Source: Streptomyces sp. YPW6 (lineage in GTDB: Bacteria; Actinomycetota; Actinomycetes; Streptomycetales; Streptomycetaceae). From it: DNA of 64,000 nt. The notes under the pieces are model-generated. The model did not search any database. It had not been told where the DNA came from and saw nothing but the letters and a program-made list of their open reading frames with translations. Location of the stretch: NCBI RefSeq assembly GCF_018866325.1, contig NZ_CP076457.1, positions 1,488,001 through 1,552,000 on the forward strand, in the 5' to 3' direction. A program made the translations under genes and the position numbers. Positions within the stretch are counted from its first letter, which is position 1; every line of letters begins with the position of its first letter. This document shows, piece after piece, positions 17,800-27,026 of this stretch.

Positions 17800-20691
17800 T
17801 CAGCTGCAGCCGCTCGTCGAGCCGCAGCCCTCGCAGATGTAGCAGGAGCCGGCGCGCTGCATCTTCGTACCGCAGGAGAAGCAGAGCGGGGCGTCGGCAC
17901 TGATGCCGAGCTGCATCTCGACCAGCTCGGCCGAGGTGTGCGCCGTCTTCGGCGTCGTCTTCGCGGCGGACTCCGCAGGCGCCGGGACCGCCTTCAGGGG
18001 CTCGGCGTGGACCGGGGCCGACTGGGCCAGGCTGTCCGTGTCCAGCTCCTCCGTCTCGAACGACGGCTCGTAGCTGCCGGTGTCCAGGTGACGCTGGCGC
18101 TCCTCGGCGGAGTGGATACCGAGGGCCGAACGGGTCTCGAACGGCAGGAAGTCCAGCGCCAGGCGGCGGAAGATGTAGTCGACGATCGACTGCGCCATCC
18201 GCACGTCCGGGTCGTCCGTCATACCGGCCGGCTCGAAGCGCATGTTGGTGAACTTCGAGACGTACGTCTCCAGCGGAACGCCGTACTGCAGGCCGACCGA
18301 GACGGCGATCGAGAAGGCGTCCATCATGCCCGCGAGGGTCGAGCCCTGCTTGGACATCTTCAGGAAGACCTCGCCGAGACCGTCGTCCGGGTAGGAGTTG
18401 GCGGTCATGTAGCCCTCGGCGCCGCCCACCGTGAAGGAGGTGGTGATGCCGGGACGGCCCTTGGGGAGACGCTTGCGGACCGGGCGGTACTCGACGACCT
18501 TCTCGACGGCCTCGCGGATGGTCTCCTCGGCCTTGGCGGTGACCTCTTCCTTCTCCTTGGTCTTGGCGGAGAGGGGCTGGCCGACCTTGCAGTTGTCGCG
18601 GTAGATCGCGAGCGCCTTGACGCCCATCTTCCACGCCTCGAAGTAGACCTCCTCGACGTCCTCGACGGTGGCGCTCTCGGGGAGGTTCACCGTCTTGGAG
18701 AGCGCGCCGGAGATCCACGGCTGGATGGCCGCCATCATCCGGACGTGGCCCATCGCGGAGATGGAGCGCTCGCCCATCGCGCAGTCGAAGACCTCGTAGT
18801 GCTCGGTCTTCAGACCGGGGGCGTCGACGACGTTGCCGTGCTCGGCGATGTGGGCGACGATCGCCTCGACCTGCTCGGGCTGGTAGCCGAGGCGGCGCAG
18901 CGCCTGCGGCACCGTGCCGTTGACGATCTGCATCGAGCCGCCGCCGACCAGCTTCTTGAACTTGACCAGGGCGAGGTCGGGCTCCAGACCGGTGGTGTCG
19001 CAGGACATCGCGAGACCGATGGTGCCGGTGGGCGCGATGACCGAGGCCTGCGCGTTGCGGAAGCCGTTCTTCGCGCCGAGCCGGACCACGTCCTGCCAGG
19101 CCTCCGTCGCGGCGGCCCAGACCGGGGAGTCGAGGTCGTCCATGTGGACGGCCTTGGCGTTGGCGTCGGCGTGCTGCTTCATGACGCGCTGGTGCGGCTC
19201 GGCGTTGCGGGCGTAGCCGTCGTACGGGCCGACGACCGCGGCCAGTTCGGCGGAGCGCTTGTACGAGGTGCCGGTCATCAGCGAGGTGATGGCGCCGGCG
19301 AGCGCACGGCCGCCGTCGCTGTCGTACGCGTGGCCGGTCGCCATCAGGAGGGCGCCGAGGTTGGCGTAACCGATGCCCAGCTGGCGGAAGGCGCGGGTGT
19401 TCTCGCCGATCTTCTGCGTGGGGAAGTCGGCGAAGCAGATCGAGATGTCCATCGCCGTGATGACCAGCTCGACGACCTTGGCGAAGCGCTCGGACTCGAA
19501 GGACTGGTTGCCCAGGCCGTCGTCCTTGAGGAACTTCATCAGGTTCAGCGAGGCGAGGTTGCACGAGGTGTTGTCCAGGTGCATGTACTCGCTGCACGGG
19601 TTCGAGCCGTTGATCCGGCCGGACTCCGGGCAGGTGTGCCAGGCGTTGATGGTGTCGTCGTACTGGATGCCCGGGTCGGCGCAGGCCCAGGCAGCCTCGG
19701 CCATCTTGCGGAAGAGGGACTTCGCCTCGACCTCTTCGATGACGTCGCCGGTCATCCGGGCACGGAGCCCGAACTTGCCGCCCGACTCGACCGCCTTCAT
19801 GAACTCGTCGTTCACACGGACGGAGTTGTTGGCGTTCTGGTACTGGACGGACGTGATGTCGTCGCCGCCCAGGTCCATGTCGAAGCCCGCGTCACGCAGG
19901 GCGCGGATCTTCTCCTCCTCCTTGACCTTGGTCTCGATGAAGTTCTCGATGTCGGGGTGGTCGACGTCGAGGATGACCATCTTGGCCGCGCGGCGGGTGG
20001 CGCCGCCCGACTTGATCGTTCCGGCGGAGGCGTCGGCGCCGCGCATGAACGACACCGGGCCGGAGGCGTTGCCGCCAGAGGAAAGGAGCTCCTTGGAGGA
20101 GCGGATACGGGAGAGGTTCAGGCCGGCGCCGGAGCCTCCCTTGAAGATCATGCCCTCTTCCTTGTACCAGTCGAGGATCGACTCCATGGAGTCGTCGACG
20201 GCCAGGATGAAGCAGGCGGAGACCTGCTGCGGCTGGGGCGTGCCGACGTTGAACCAGACCGGGGAGTTGAAGCTGAAGACCTGGTGCAGGAGGGCGTAGG
20301 CCAGCTCGTGCTCGAAGATCTCGGCGTCCGCGGGAGAGGCGAAGTAGTGGTTGTCCTCGCCGGCCTTCCGGTACGTCTTCACGATCCGGTCGATCAGCTG
20401 CTTGAGGCCGGTCTCGCGCTGCGGGGTGCCGACGGCCCCGCGGAAGTACTTGCTGGTGACGATGTTGACCGCGTTCACCGACCAGAAGTCGGGGAACTCG
20501 ACGCCACGCTGCTCGAAGTTGACCGAGCCGTCGCGCCAGTTGGTCATGACGACGTCACGGCGCTCCCACTCCACCTCGTCGTACGGGTGCACGCCGGGGT
20601 TGGTGTGGATGCGCTCGATACGCAGACCCTTGCTCGCCTTGGCGCCCTTGGTGCGGGAACCTCGTGCCGGGCCGCTCGCCGTCTCTGTCAT
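17800..20691 (-). CDS. nrdJ: Vitamin B12-dependent (class II) ribonucleoside-diphosphate reductase NrdJ
   Basis: A 963-residue enzyme that makes deoxyribonucleotides with adenosylcobalamin as radical source, so it needs no oxygen. Seen in the sequence: FKGGSGAGLNLSRIRSSKE (substrate loop, about 185), the catalytic motif NPCSE in INGSNPCSEYMHLDNTSCNL (about 360), APTGTIG (about 570), and a C-terminal cysteine-rich tail (CFSCGTKM, CYICEGCGS) that re-reduces the active site or binds zinc. The ATG at 20691 has GGGAGGCGGC in front. It follows nrdR by 165 bases on the same strand and is expected to be repressed by NrdR. Class I nrdAB is not in the window. Confidence 0.97.
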   Translation of the reverse strand: MTETASGPARGSRTKGAKASKGLRIERIHTNPGVHPYDEVEWERRDVVMTNWRDGSVNFEQRGVEFPDFWSVNAVNIVTSKYFRGAVGTPQRETGLKQLIDRIVKTYRKAGEDNHYFASPADAEIFEHELAYALLHQVFSFNSPVWFNVGTPQPQQVSACFILAVDDSMESILDWYKEEGMIFKGGSGAGLNLSRIRSSKELLSSGGNASGPVSFMRGADASAGTIKSGGATRRAAKMVILDVDHPDIENFIETKVKEEEKIRALRDAGFDMDLGGDDITSVQYQNANNSVRVNDEFMKAVESGGKFGLRARMTGDVIEEVEAKSLFRKMAEAAWACADPGIQYDDTINAWHTCPESGRINGSNPCSEYMHLDNTSCNLASLNLMKFLKDDGLGNQSFESERFAKVVELVITAMDISICFADFPTQKIGENTRAFRQLGIGYANLGALLMATGHAYDSDGGRALAGAITSLMTGTSYKRSAELAAVVGPYDGYARNAEPHQRVMKQHADANAKAVHMDDLDSPVWAAATEAWQDVVRLGAKNGFRNAQASVIAPTGTIGLAMSCDTTGLEPDLALVKFKKLVGGGSMQIVNGTVPQALRRLGYQPEQVEAIVAHIAEHGNVVDAPGLKTEHYEVFDCAMGERSISAMGHVRMMAAIQPWISGALSKTVNLPESATVEDVEEVYFEAWKMGVKALAIYRDNCKVGQPLSAKTKEKEEVTAKAEETIREAVEKVVEYRPVRKRLPKGRPGITTSFTVGGAEGYMTANSYPDDGLGEVFLKMSKQGSTLAGMMDAFSIAVSVGLQYGVPLETYVSKFTNMRFEPAGMTDDPDVRMAQSIVDYIFRRLALDFLPFETRSALGIHSAEERQRHLDTGSYEPSFETEELDTDSLAQSAPVHAEPLKAVPAPAESAAKTTPKTAHTSAELVEMQLGISADAPLCFSCGTKMQRAGSCYICEGCGSTSGCS

Positions 20692-20856
20692 GCCGCCTCC
20701 CATATGTGGGCGAAAACGCCCTGAAGTGCCCAGATCTTCCCAGGCACAGTGTGTGTCCGTTGCCCCGAGGGCCGCACTCGGCCCCGGGAACAGGTCTTGA
20801 TTCGCCCGGCCGACGGTCGGTGGAGGTGACTCCGGACCGTGACGGGCGCGTACCGC

Positions 20857-21369
20857 TCAGTCGGCGGCAATGGCGGGCGCGGGGACCTCAGGGGTCTCGC
20901 CGTTCCCGCGGTCCTCCGCGGAATGCCGCTGCGCGCGCAGTTCCACGATGGCGGCCTCGAAGTCTTCCAGGGAATCGAACGCCCGGTACACGGACGCGAA
21001 GCGCAGGTACGCGACGAGGTCGAGCTCCTGCAGGGGGCCGAGGATGGCCAGTCCCACGTCGTGGGTGGTCAGTTCGGCGCTGCCGGTGGCGCGCACCGCC
21101 TCCTCGACCCGCTGGCCGAGTTTGGCGAGGGCGTCCTCCGTGACGGGCCGTCCCTGGCATGCCTTGCGGACGCCGGAGATGACCTTGGTACGGCTGAAGG
21201 GTTCGGTCACGCCGCTGCGCTTGACCACCATCAGCGAGCAGGTCTCCACCGTGGTGAAGCGGCGGGAGCAGTCGGGGCACTGGCGGCGGCGACGGATCGA
21301 CGTCCCGTCGTCGGTGGTGCGACTGTCGACGACTCTGCTGTCGGGGTGCCGGCAGAAGGGGCAGTGCAT
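20857..21369 (-). CDS. nrdR: Transcriptional repressor NrdR
   Basis: A 170-residue protein with the NrdR plan: zinc ribbon CPFC ... CPDC in the first 35 residues, then an ATP-cone domain ([20 protein letters not shown] through [18 protein letters not shown]). NrdR senses ATP/dATP and represses ribonucleotide reductase genes through paired NrdR boxes. The start is ATG 21369 (MHCPFC), with GGAGGG upstream; the longer open frame to 21699 runs through its own promoter. About 25 C-terminal residues form a poorly conserved tail. It heads the nrdRJ operon and is divergent from lexA. Confidence 0.97.
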   Translation of the reverse strand: MHCPFCRHPDSRVVDSRTTDDGTSIRRRRQCPDCSRRFTTVETCSLMVVKRSGVTEPFSRTKVISGVRKACQGRPVTEDALAKLGQRVEEAVRATGSAELTTHDVGLAILGPLQELDLVAYLRFASVYRAFDSLEDFEAAIVELRAQRHSAEDRGNGETPEVPAPAIAAD

Positions 21370-21480
21370 GGCTCCCAACCCTCCTTCACACGCACGACTG
21401 AATAGCCTCTTCAGGGCCATGTCCGGGCCCCTGGAAGCAGTCCCCAGCATAGGCGATGACCACGGCGCGATTGAACCGAG

Positions 21481-21527
21481 ACCACAACTTCTGGGCGACT
21501 GAAGCAATCCAACCACTAGATCTAGGG
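21481..21527 (-). promoter_or_regulatory. Paired NrdR boxes upstream of nrdRJ
   Basis: Two related 16-mers, ACCACAACTTCTGGGC (21481-21496) and ACCACTAGATCTAGGG (21512-21527), start exactly 31 bases apart, the spacing known for NrdR boxes. The second contains the perfect palindrome CTAGATCTAG. They lie about 110-160 bases before nrdR, in a 511-base gap shared with lexA. The rest of that gap (21528-21803) shows no gene. Confidence 0.8.
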
Positions 21528-21803
21528 TTGGGTCGCGTTTTCGACCCCATCGCGTGTCGCGCACCGGATCCCGCTCAGGGGCCGCCGGGGGAGCGTGGGC
21601 CAGGGAAGAGAGTACGGGAAACGCGGGGCCGCCGAGCCGCCGGGGCCTCGGCGCGCGAGCCCGGAGGGAACACTCCGCACGCGGGGCCGGATGCGACACT
21701 TGGGCCGGGCCGCGAAGGAGAGTACCGCCGGAGCGGGCGACCCCCAGCGCGACGCCTATACACCTGTCGGCACCACCACGGCACCCCTTTATTCGTTTTT
21801 CAC

Positions 21804-21819
21804 TCGAACGTGTGTTTGG
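21804..21819 (+). promoter_or_regulatory. SOS box (LexA operator) of lexA
   Basis: TCGAACGTGTGTTTGG matches the actinobacterial LexA operator TCGAAC-N4-GTTCGA with two changes in the right half. It is 61 bases before the lexA GTG start, consistent with autorepression. Confidence 0.8.
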
Positions 21820-21880
21820 CGCAACCTTTCGAAAGCTACTACCGTTGTCCAGCTAGGGAGAACATTCGAGAGGGGCCGAC

Positions 21881-22678
21881 GTGACCACCACCGCAGACAG
21901 CGCCACCATCACCGCCCGGGACCACCGCTCCCCGAGCCGACTTGAGCCGGTGCATGCCATGAATGACGCAGTCATGAACCCGGACGGACCCGAGGCCGCA
22001 CGCCCCGGACGCTCCATGCCCGGCAGGCCCCCCGGCATCCGGGCGGACAGCTCGGGGCTCACGGACCGGCAGCGGCGGGTCATCGAGGTCATCCGCGACT
22101 CCGTGCAGCGGCGGGGATACCCGCCCTCCATGCGGGAGATCGGTCAGGCCGTGGGCCTCTCCAGCACCTCGTCCGTCGCCCACCAGCTGATGGCCCTGGA
22201 GCGCAAGGGATTCCTCCGCCGGGACCCGCACCGTCCGCGCGCGTACGAGGTGCGCGGATCGGACCAGCCCAGCACCCAGCCCACCGACACGACGGGCAAG
22301 CCCGCCGCGTCCTACGTGCCGCTGGTGGGCCGCATCGCCGCCGGTGGGCCGATCCTCGCCGAGGAATCCGTCGAGGACGTCTTCCCCCTCCCCCGCCAGC
22401 TCGTCGGCGACGGTGAGCTGTTCGTCCTGAAGGTCGTCGGCGACTCGATGATCGAGGCCGCGATCTGTGACGGCGACTGGGTCACCGTCCGCCGCCAGCC
22501 CGTCGCGGAGAACGGGGACATCGTCGCCGCCATGCTCGACGGCGAGGCGACGGTCAAGCGCTTCCGCCGGGAGGACGGCCACGTATGGCTGCTGCCTCAC
22601 AACGCCGCGTACCAGCCGATCCCCGGCGACGAGGCGACCATCCTGGGCAAGGTGGTGGCGGTGCTGCGCCGGGTCTGA
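21881..22678 (+). CDS. lexA: SOS response repressor and autoprotease LexA
   Basis: A 265-residue repressor. After a 60-residue N-terminal extension common in Streptomyces comes the LexA winged helix ([20 protein letters not shown] ... [21 protein letters not shown]). The protease part has the Ala-Gly cleavage site in [13 protein letters not shown], catalytic Ser in [16 protein letters not shown] and catalytic Lys in GEATVKRF. On DNA damage RecA filaments trigger self-cleavage and the SOS genes open. GTG 21881 follows GAGAGGGG; an SOS box lies upstream. It is divergent from nrdR. Confidence 0.96.
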   Translation: MTTTADSATITARDHRSPSRLEPVHAMNDAVMNPDGPEAARPGRSMPGRPPGIRADSSGLTDRQRRVIEVIRDSVQRRGYPPSMREIGQAVGLSSTSSVAHQLMALERKGFLRRDPHRPRAYEVRGSDQPSTQPTDTTGKPAASYVPLVGRIAAGGPILAEESVEDVFPLPRQLVGDGELFVLKVVGDSMIEAAICDGDWVTVRRQPVAENGDIVAAMLDGEATVKRFRREDGHVWLLPHNAAYQPIPGDEATILGKVVAVLRRV

Positions 22679-22708
22679 GGCGTCGGAAGCGACGGTCACG
22701 GCTGCTCG

Positions 22709-22754
22709 GCCCCGGGACCCCCTAGGACGTCGATCATGACGTCGGTCCCGGGGC
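22709..22754 (+). terminator. Terminator after lexA
   Basis: Arms GCCCCGGGACC (22709-22719) and complement (22744-22754) around a 24-base loop that contains two GACGTC, followed by CTTTG. The remaining gap to the helicase gene has repeated CTGCCCTGCC words but no gene. Confidence 0.55.
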
Positions 22755-22890
22755 TTTGCCTTGCCGTCGATCCCGGGACCCTGCCCTGCCCCGGGTCTGC
22801 CCTGCCCTCGGGGCTCAGCCGTGCCTCGGCTCTGCCCTGCCTTCGGCTGTGTTCTGCCGACGGACGGCCCAGCGTGGGGCAGGACCCGCC

Positions 22891-24861
22891 CTACGCTCCG
22901 TCCGCCTTGGCCTTGGCGTCGATGGCGGCCAGGGAGCGGCGCGCCTGGTTCCGGTCGGTGGTGTACCAGAAGTCCGGCAGCGAGGCGCGCAGAAAGCTTC
23001 CGTACCGCGCGTTGGCCAGTCGGGGGTCCAGCACGGCGACGACGCCCTTGTCCCCGGTCGCCCGGACCAGCCGGCCGGCGCCCTGGGCCATCAGCAGGGC
23101 GGCGTGCGTCGCCGCCACCGCCATGAAGCCGTTGCCGCCCGCTTCCTCGACCGCCTTCTGCCGGGCACTCATCAGCGGATCGTCGGGCCGGGGGAAGGGA
23201 ATCCGGTCCATGACCACGAGCTGACAACTCGGCCCCGGGACGTCCACGCCCTGCCAGAGCGACAGGGTGCCGAAGAGGCAGGTCTCCGGGTCGCCCGCGA
23301 AGTTCTTGATCAGCTCTCCGAGCGTCTCCTCGCCCTGGAGCAGGATCGGCTTGTCCAGGCGCTCCCGCAGCTCCTCGGCCGCCGCCTTGGCTCCCCGCAT
23401 GGAGGAGAAGAGACCCAGCGTGCGGCCGCCGGCCGCCTCCACCAGCTCGGCGAGCTCGTCCAGCATGTCCGTACGCGAGCCTTCGCGCCCCGGGGTGTTC
23501 AGATGCCGGGCGACATAGAGGATGCCCTGCTTCGGGTAGTCGAACGGGGAGCCGACGTCCAGCCCCTTCCACTGCGGGACGTCCTCGTCCGCCGTGCCCT
23601 CGGGGGCAAGCCCCAGGGACGCGCCCACGCCGTTGAAATCGCCGCCGAGCTTCAGGGTGGCCGAGGTCAGCACCACGGAGCGCTCCGCGAACAGCTTCTC
23701 GCGCAGCAGTCCCGACACGGAGAGCGGGGCGACCCGGACGGAGGCTCCGAACCGGTCGTGCTGCTCGTACCAGACGACGTCGTACTCGGAGCCCTGGGCG
23801 ATGCGCTCCGCGACGCCGTGGATCGACTCCACCGAGGCCAGGGCCTGCTTGCGGACGGCGTTCTCGTCCTCGACCGACTTGTCCCGGGTGGCCCCGATCG
23901 CGGAGATCACCGTGCGCGCCGCGTCGCGCAGCGCCATCAGCGCGTACCCCAGGTCCTCGGGCACCTCTTCGAGCCGTCCGGGCAGCGCCAGCTCCATGAC
24001 CCGCTCGAACCCCTCGGCGGCGGTCTGGAGGGCATCGGCCGCCTTCTCGTTGACCAGCTTCGCCGCACGGCGGACCGCGCGGTTGACCTGGGCGGGGGTC
24101 AGCTCACCGGTGGCGACGCCGGTGACCCGGGAGACCAGCTCATGGGCCTCGTCGACGATCAGCACCTCGTGGGACGGCAGGACCGGCGCGCCCTCGATGG
24201 CGTCGATCGCGAGCAGCGCGTGGTTGGTGACGACGACATCCGCGAGCTTGGCCCGCTCGCGGGCCGCCTCGGCGAAGCACTCCGCGCCGTACGCGCACTT
24301 CGTCGCGCCGAGGCATTCCCGCGAGGAGACCGAGACCTGGCCCCAGGCCCGGTCGGAGACCCCGGGCGTGAGGTCGTCCCGGTCACCGGTCTCCGTCTCG
24401 TCCGACCAGTCCCGCAGGCGCAGCAGGTCCTGCCCCAGCTTGCTGGACGGCACCGCCGCCTCGAACTGGTCGAAGAGCCCCTCCTCCTCGTCCTGCGGCA
24501 CCCCTTCGTGGAGCCGGTGCAGGCAGAGGTAGTTCGACCGGCCCTTGAGCATGGCGAACTGCGGGCGCCGGCGCAGCAGCGGGTGCAAGGACTCGACCGT
24601 ACGCGGAAGGTCCCGCTCCACGAGCTGGCGCTGGAGGGCGAGGGTGGCCGTGGCCACGACGACCCGCTCTCCGTGCGCCAGGGCCGGCACCAGATAGCCG
24701 AGCGACTTGCCCGTACCGGTGCCGGCCTGGACGAGCAGATGGGACTGGGTGTCGACCGCCTCGGCGACGGCCTCGGCCATGGTGACCTGGCCGGGCCGTT
24801 CCGTACCGCCTACGGCGGTGACGGCGGCGTGCAGGAGCTCGGGGAGGGATGGCTTCGTCAT
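22891..24861 (-). CDS. DinG/XPD-family ATP-dependent DNA helicase
   Basis: A 656-residue superfamily 2 helicase. Motif I QAGTGTGKSLGYLVPAL is at about 44-60 and the DEAH box VLIVDEAHEL at about 220. Four cysteines in the pattern YLCLH, REC, TKC, AEC (about 110-200) form the iron-sulfur cluster of the XPD/DinG group. Motif VI is QGAGRLVRATGDKG near 610. These enzymes unwind R-loops, forks and G4 structures in the 5'-3' direction; E. coli dinG is SOS-induced. ATG 24861 begins MTKPSLPELL. It converges on lexA. I see no SOS box in the 38 bases upstream, so it may be read with the gene before it. Confidence 0.9.
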   Translation of the reverse strand: MTKPSLPELLHAAVTAVGGTERPGQVTMAEAVAEAVDTQSHLLVQAGTGTGKSLGYLVPALAHGERVVVATATLALQRQLVERDLPRTVESLHPLLRRRPQFAMLKGRSNYLCLHRLHEGVPQDEEEGLFDQFEAAVPSSKLGQDLLRLRDWSDETETGDRDDLTPGVSDRAWGQVSVSSRECLGATKCAYGAECFAEAARERAKLADVVVTNHALLAIDAIEGAPVLPSHEVLIVDEAHELVSRVTGVATGELTPAQVNRAVRRAAKLVNEKAADALQTAAEGFERVMELALPGRLEEVPEDLGYALMALRDAARTVISAIGATRDKSVEDENAVRKQALASVESIHGVAERIAQGSEYDVVWYEQHDRFGASVRVAPLSVSGLLREKLFAERSVVLTSATLKLGGDFNGVGASLGLAPEGTADEDVPQWKGLDVGSPFDYPKQGILYVARHLNTPGREGSRTDMLDELAELVEAAGGRTLGLFSSMRGAKAAAEELRERLDKPILLQGEETLGELIKNFAGDPETCLFGTLSLWQGVDVPGPSCQLVVMDRIPFPRPDDPLMSARQKAVEEAGGNGFMAVAATHAALLMAQGAGRLVRATGDKGVVAVLDPRLANARYGSFLRASLPDFWYTTDRNQARRSLAAIDAKAKADGA

Positions 24862-24899
24862 AGCCCGACCAGCCTACGGCGCACCACTGACAACGACAG

Positions 24900-26966
24900 T
24901 CACTCCCGGACGCGGACGGAGGGATGCAGCGGGTTGGGGACCGTGCCGTGGATCGCCGCGTGCGGGCGGCTCGCCCGGTCCCGATAGCCGTCGACGTGCA
25001 GGCGGTTGCGGTTGAGGCAGAGGCGTTCGATCTCGGGGGTGAGCATGTCGAACAGCTCGAACCGCTCCTTCAGCTCCGGGAAGCGGGCGTGGTGGCGCAC
25101 GATCTCCGCCCGGACGAGTGACCAGAAGGTGTCCTCGGAGACTCCGAGCTGCTCCTCGCACAGGGGGGACAGATAGCGGAAGACGCCGACGAAGAGGCCG
25201 GAGTGGATGAACTGGGTGAGGAAGGACGGCTCTTCGGTGAGGAGGACGGAGCGCACCTCGTCGGGCATGGAGGTGTGTTCCGGCAGGGGGCGGGCGCTGA
25301 TGTTGACGTCGTCGACGAAGTCCTTGATCGCGAGCCGTACGGGCACGTCGTTCTCGTCGAACACGACGATGGCGTTCTCGCCGTGCGGGGAGAACACCGT
25401 GCCGTAGCGGTAGAGGAAGTGCAGGAGGGGCGGCAGCAAGGCGGTGAAGAGGCGCTTCAGCCACGTCTCCGGGGCGAGGCCGGAGCGCTCGACGAGCTCA
25501 GCGGTGAACGCGCGGCCCGTCGGATCCGTATGCAGGAGGGAGGCGAGCGTGCGGGCGCGTTCGCCCGGAGCGAGGCGGGGCAGCAGGGGCTCACGCCAGA
25601 TCGCGCCGAGGAGTTCCTTGTACTGGTAGGGCGCTTCGGGGAGGTGGTCGTACAGCGGATGCTCGACGGCGACGGAGGCGACTTCGCCGAGGAGGATGAC
25701 CCGGCAGGTGTCGCGCAGGAAGGGATCACTCTCGCACAGCCCCTGGACCCAGGCGGTGACGGCGGGGGCGGCAAGGGTCCGCTCGGTCGGCAGGCCGCGC
25801 CAGACCAGGGTGTTGAGGATGGAGAGCGGAAGCTTCACCGTGTGCCGCTCGGGGCGGTCCACATTGGCGAAGGTACGGATGGACTGCTGCGGGAGGCGGG
25901 CGTCGCCGTCGGTGTGCAGGGCCACGATGTCACCGTCGGCGATGGCCGGGGCGAAGAGCGGCGTGATCCACTCGTCCCACTGCCAGGGGTGTACGGGGAG
26001 GTAGAGGTAGTCCTGCGGGTCGCTCCCCCTGGCCCGCAGCGCGTCGGCGAAGGCGTCCCGGACGTCCGGGCCGAGCTCTCCGGCGTACAGCTGGTCGGGG
26101 GTGGAGACGCGGCCGACGCCCCGGAACTGCGCGATGCGGGTGCTGACCGCGATCCACGGCAGCCGGAGCGGGCTGCGGGTCTCCGGAGTGAAGCGGGCGG
26201 CGTCGGCGGCGGAGAACCCCAGCCGCCCCTTGCTGGCCACCAGCCAGGGGTGGCCGGTCTGGTGGCCCTCCAGCTCCGCGTAGTCCAGGGCGGCGAGCCG
26301 GTCCGCGGTGAGCGCGGTGTGGTCGAGCCGGGCGTCGGCGCAGAGCGTGAGGGTCAGTTCCCGGACGAGGTGGCCGAGCGTCGTCCCGTCGAGTCCGAGG
26401 AGCTGCCGTGCCCGGGTGAGGAAGGTCAGCGGGTCGCGGAACGGGCGGAGGTCGCCGGGCGGGTCGCCGGAGGGGTCCTCGGCGTCCGTACGGGTGCGCG
26501 CGGCCGTCGCCGGGCCGTCGGGGTGGGCGCCGGTCCGGATGGTGGCCGAGCCGTTGCACCGGACGTCGGCCCGGACCATGGCCGGGCCGTCGGACGGTAC
26601 GCCGGCCTGGACGGTGGCCGGACCGATGGACCGTCCGTCCGTCCGGACGGCGGCCGAGCCGTTGGACCGGGCGCCCGCCTGGGCCCGTGCGGTGATCCGG
26701 ATCGACTCGGGGTCGACGCGCCAGCTGCCGTAGACGCCGCGCCGCGCGGTGAAGGCGAGCACTTCCCCGTCGTCGAGGGTCAGTCGGTGGAGTCCGCCGG
26801 TCCCGGGCTCGGGAACCGGCTCGATGATCTTCTCGTAGGCGAACTCGCCGAGCATTTTGGCGAGGAGCCTCGCCGCGGCCCGGTCCCAGATCTGCCGGTC
26901 CAGCTCCGGAGGGCTGAACAGCTGCGGGGACTCGGCTGCGTCACGGCTCGTGGGATATATCGGCAC
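24900..26966 (-). CDS. IucA/IucC family NIS siderophore synthetase (first)
   Basis: A 688-residue NRPS-independent siderophore synthetase, which uses ATP to join a carboxylate such as citrate to an amine. Family landmarks are GHPWLVASKGRLGFS (about 225), LPVHPWQWDEWI (about 335), QQSIRTFANVDRPERHTVKL (about 375-395), HGENAIVVFDENDVPVRLAIKDF (about 550) and the C-terminal NRNRLHVDGYRDRA. Residues 94-157 are an insertion of five 12-residue repeats not found in the family. It is the last gene of the four-gene operon, 60 bases after the GNAT gene. ATG 26966 starts MPIYPTSRD after GGAGGAG. Confidence 0.92.
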   Translation of the reverse strand: MPIYPTSRDAAESPQLFSPPELDRQIWDRAAARLLAKMLGEFAYEKIIEPVPEPGTGGLHRLTLDDGEVLAFTARRGVYGSWRVDPESIRITARAQAGARSNGSAAVRTDGRSIGPATVQAGVPSDGPAMVRADVRCNGSATIRTGAHPDGPATAARTRTDAEDPSGDPPGDLRPFRDPLTFLTRARQLLGLDGTTLGHLVRELTLTLCADARLDHTALTADRLAALDYAELEGHQTGHPWLVASKGRLGFSAADAARFTPETRSPLRLPWIAVSTRIAQFRGVGRVSTPDQLYAGELGPDVRDAFADALRARGSDPQDYLYLPVHPWQWDEWITPLFAPAIADGDIVALHTDGDARLPQQSIRTFANVDRPERHTVKLPLSILNTLVWRGLPTERTLAAPAVTAWVQGLCESDPFLRDTCRVILLGEVASVAVEHPLYDHLPEAPYQYKELLGAIWREPLLPRLAPGERARTLASLLHTDPTGRAFTAELVERSGLAPETWLKRLFTALLPPLLHFLYRYGTVFSPHGENAIVVFDENDVPVRLAIKDFVDDVNISARPLPEHTSMPDEVRSVLLTEEPSFLTQFIHSGLFVGVFRYLSPLCEEQLGVSEDTFWSLVRAEIVRHHARFPELKERFELFDMLTPEIERLCLNRNRLHVDGYRDRASRPHAAIHGTVPNPLHPSVRVRE
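26499..26690 (-). repeat. 36-bp in-frame minisatellite inside the siderophore synthetase gene
   Basis: Units of 36 bases begin at 26535, 26571, 26607 and 26643, with a more diverged unit before them. In the minus-strand reading frame each encodes 12 residues of the type RTDGRSIGPATV / QAGVPSDGPAMV / RADVRCNGSATI. Since 36 is divisible by three, copy changes keep the frame. Confidence 0.85.
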
Positions 26967-27026
26967 GGGGACTCCTCCGGAGGGAACCTATGAGGTTCGA
27001 GCGGTATGGAAGGTGCGGAGAACACG

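Noticed and set aside
26499..26690. 36-bp repeats as a possible CRISPR array
   Set aside because: Repeats are directly adjacent, degenerate and encode in-frame protein repeats.
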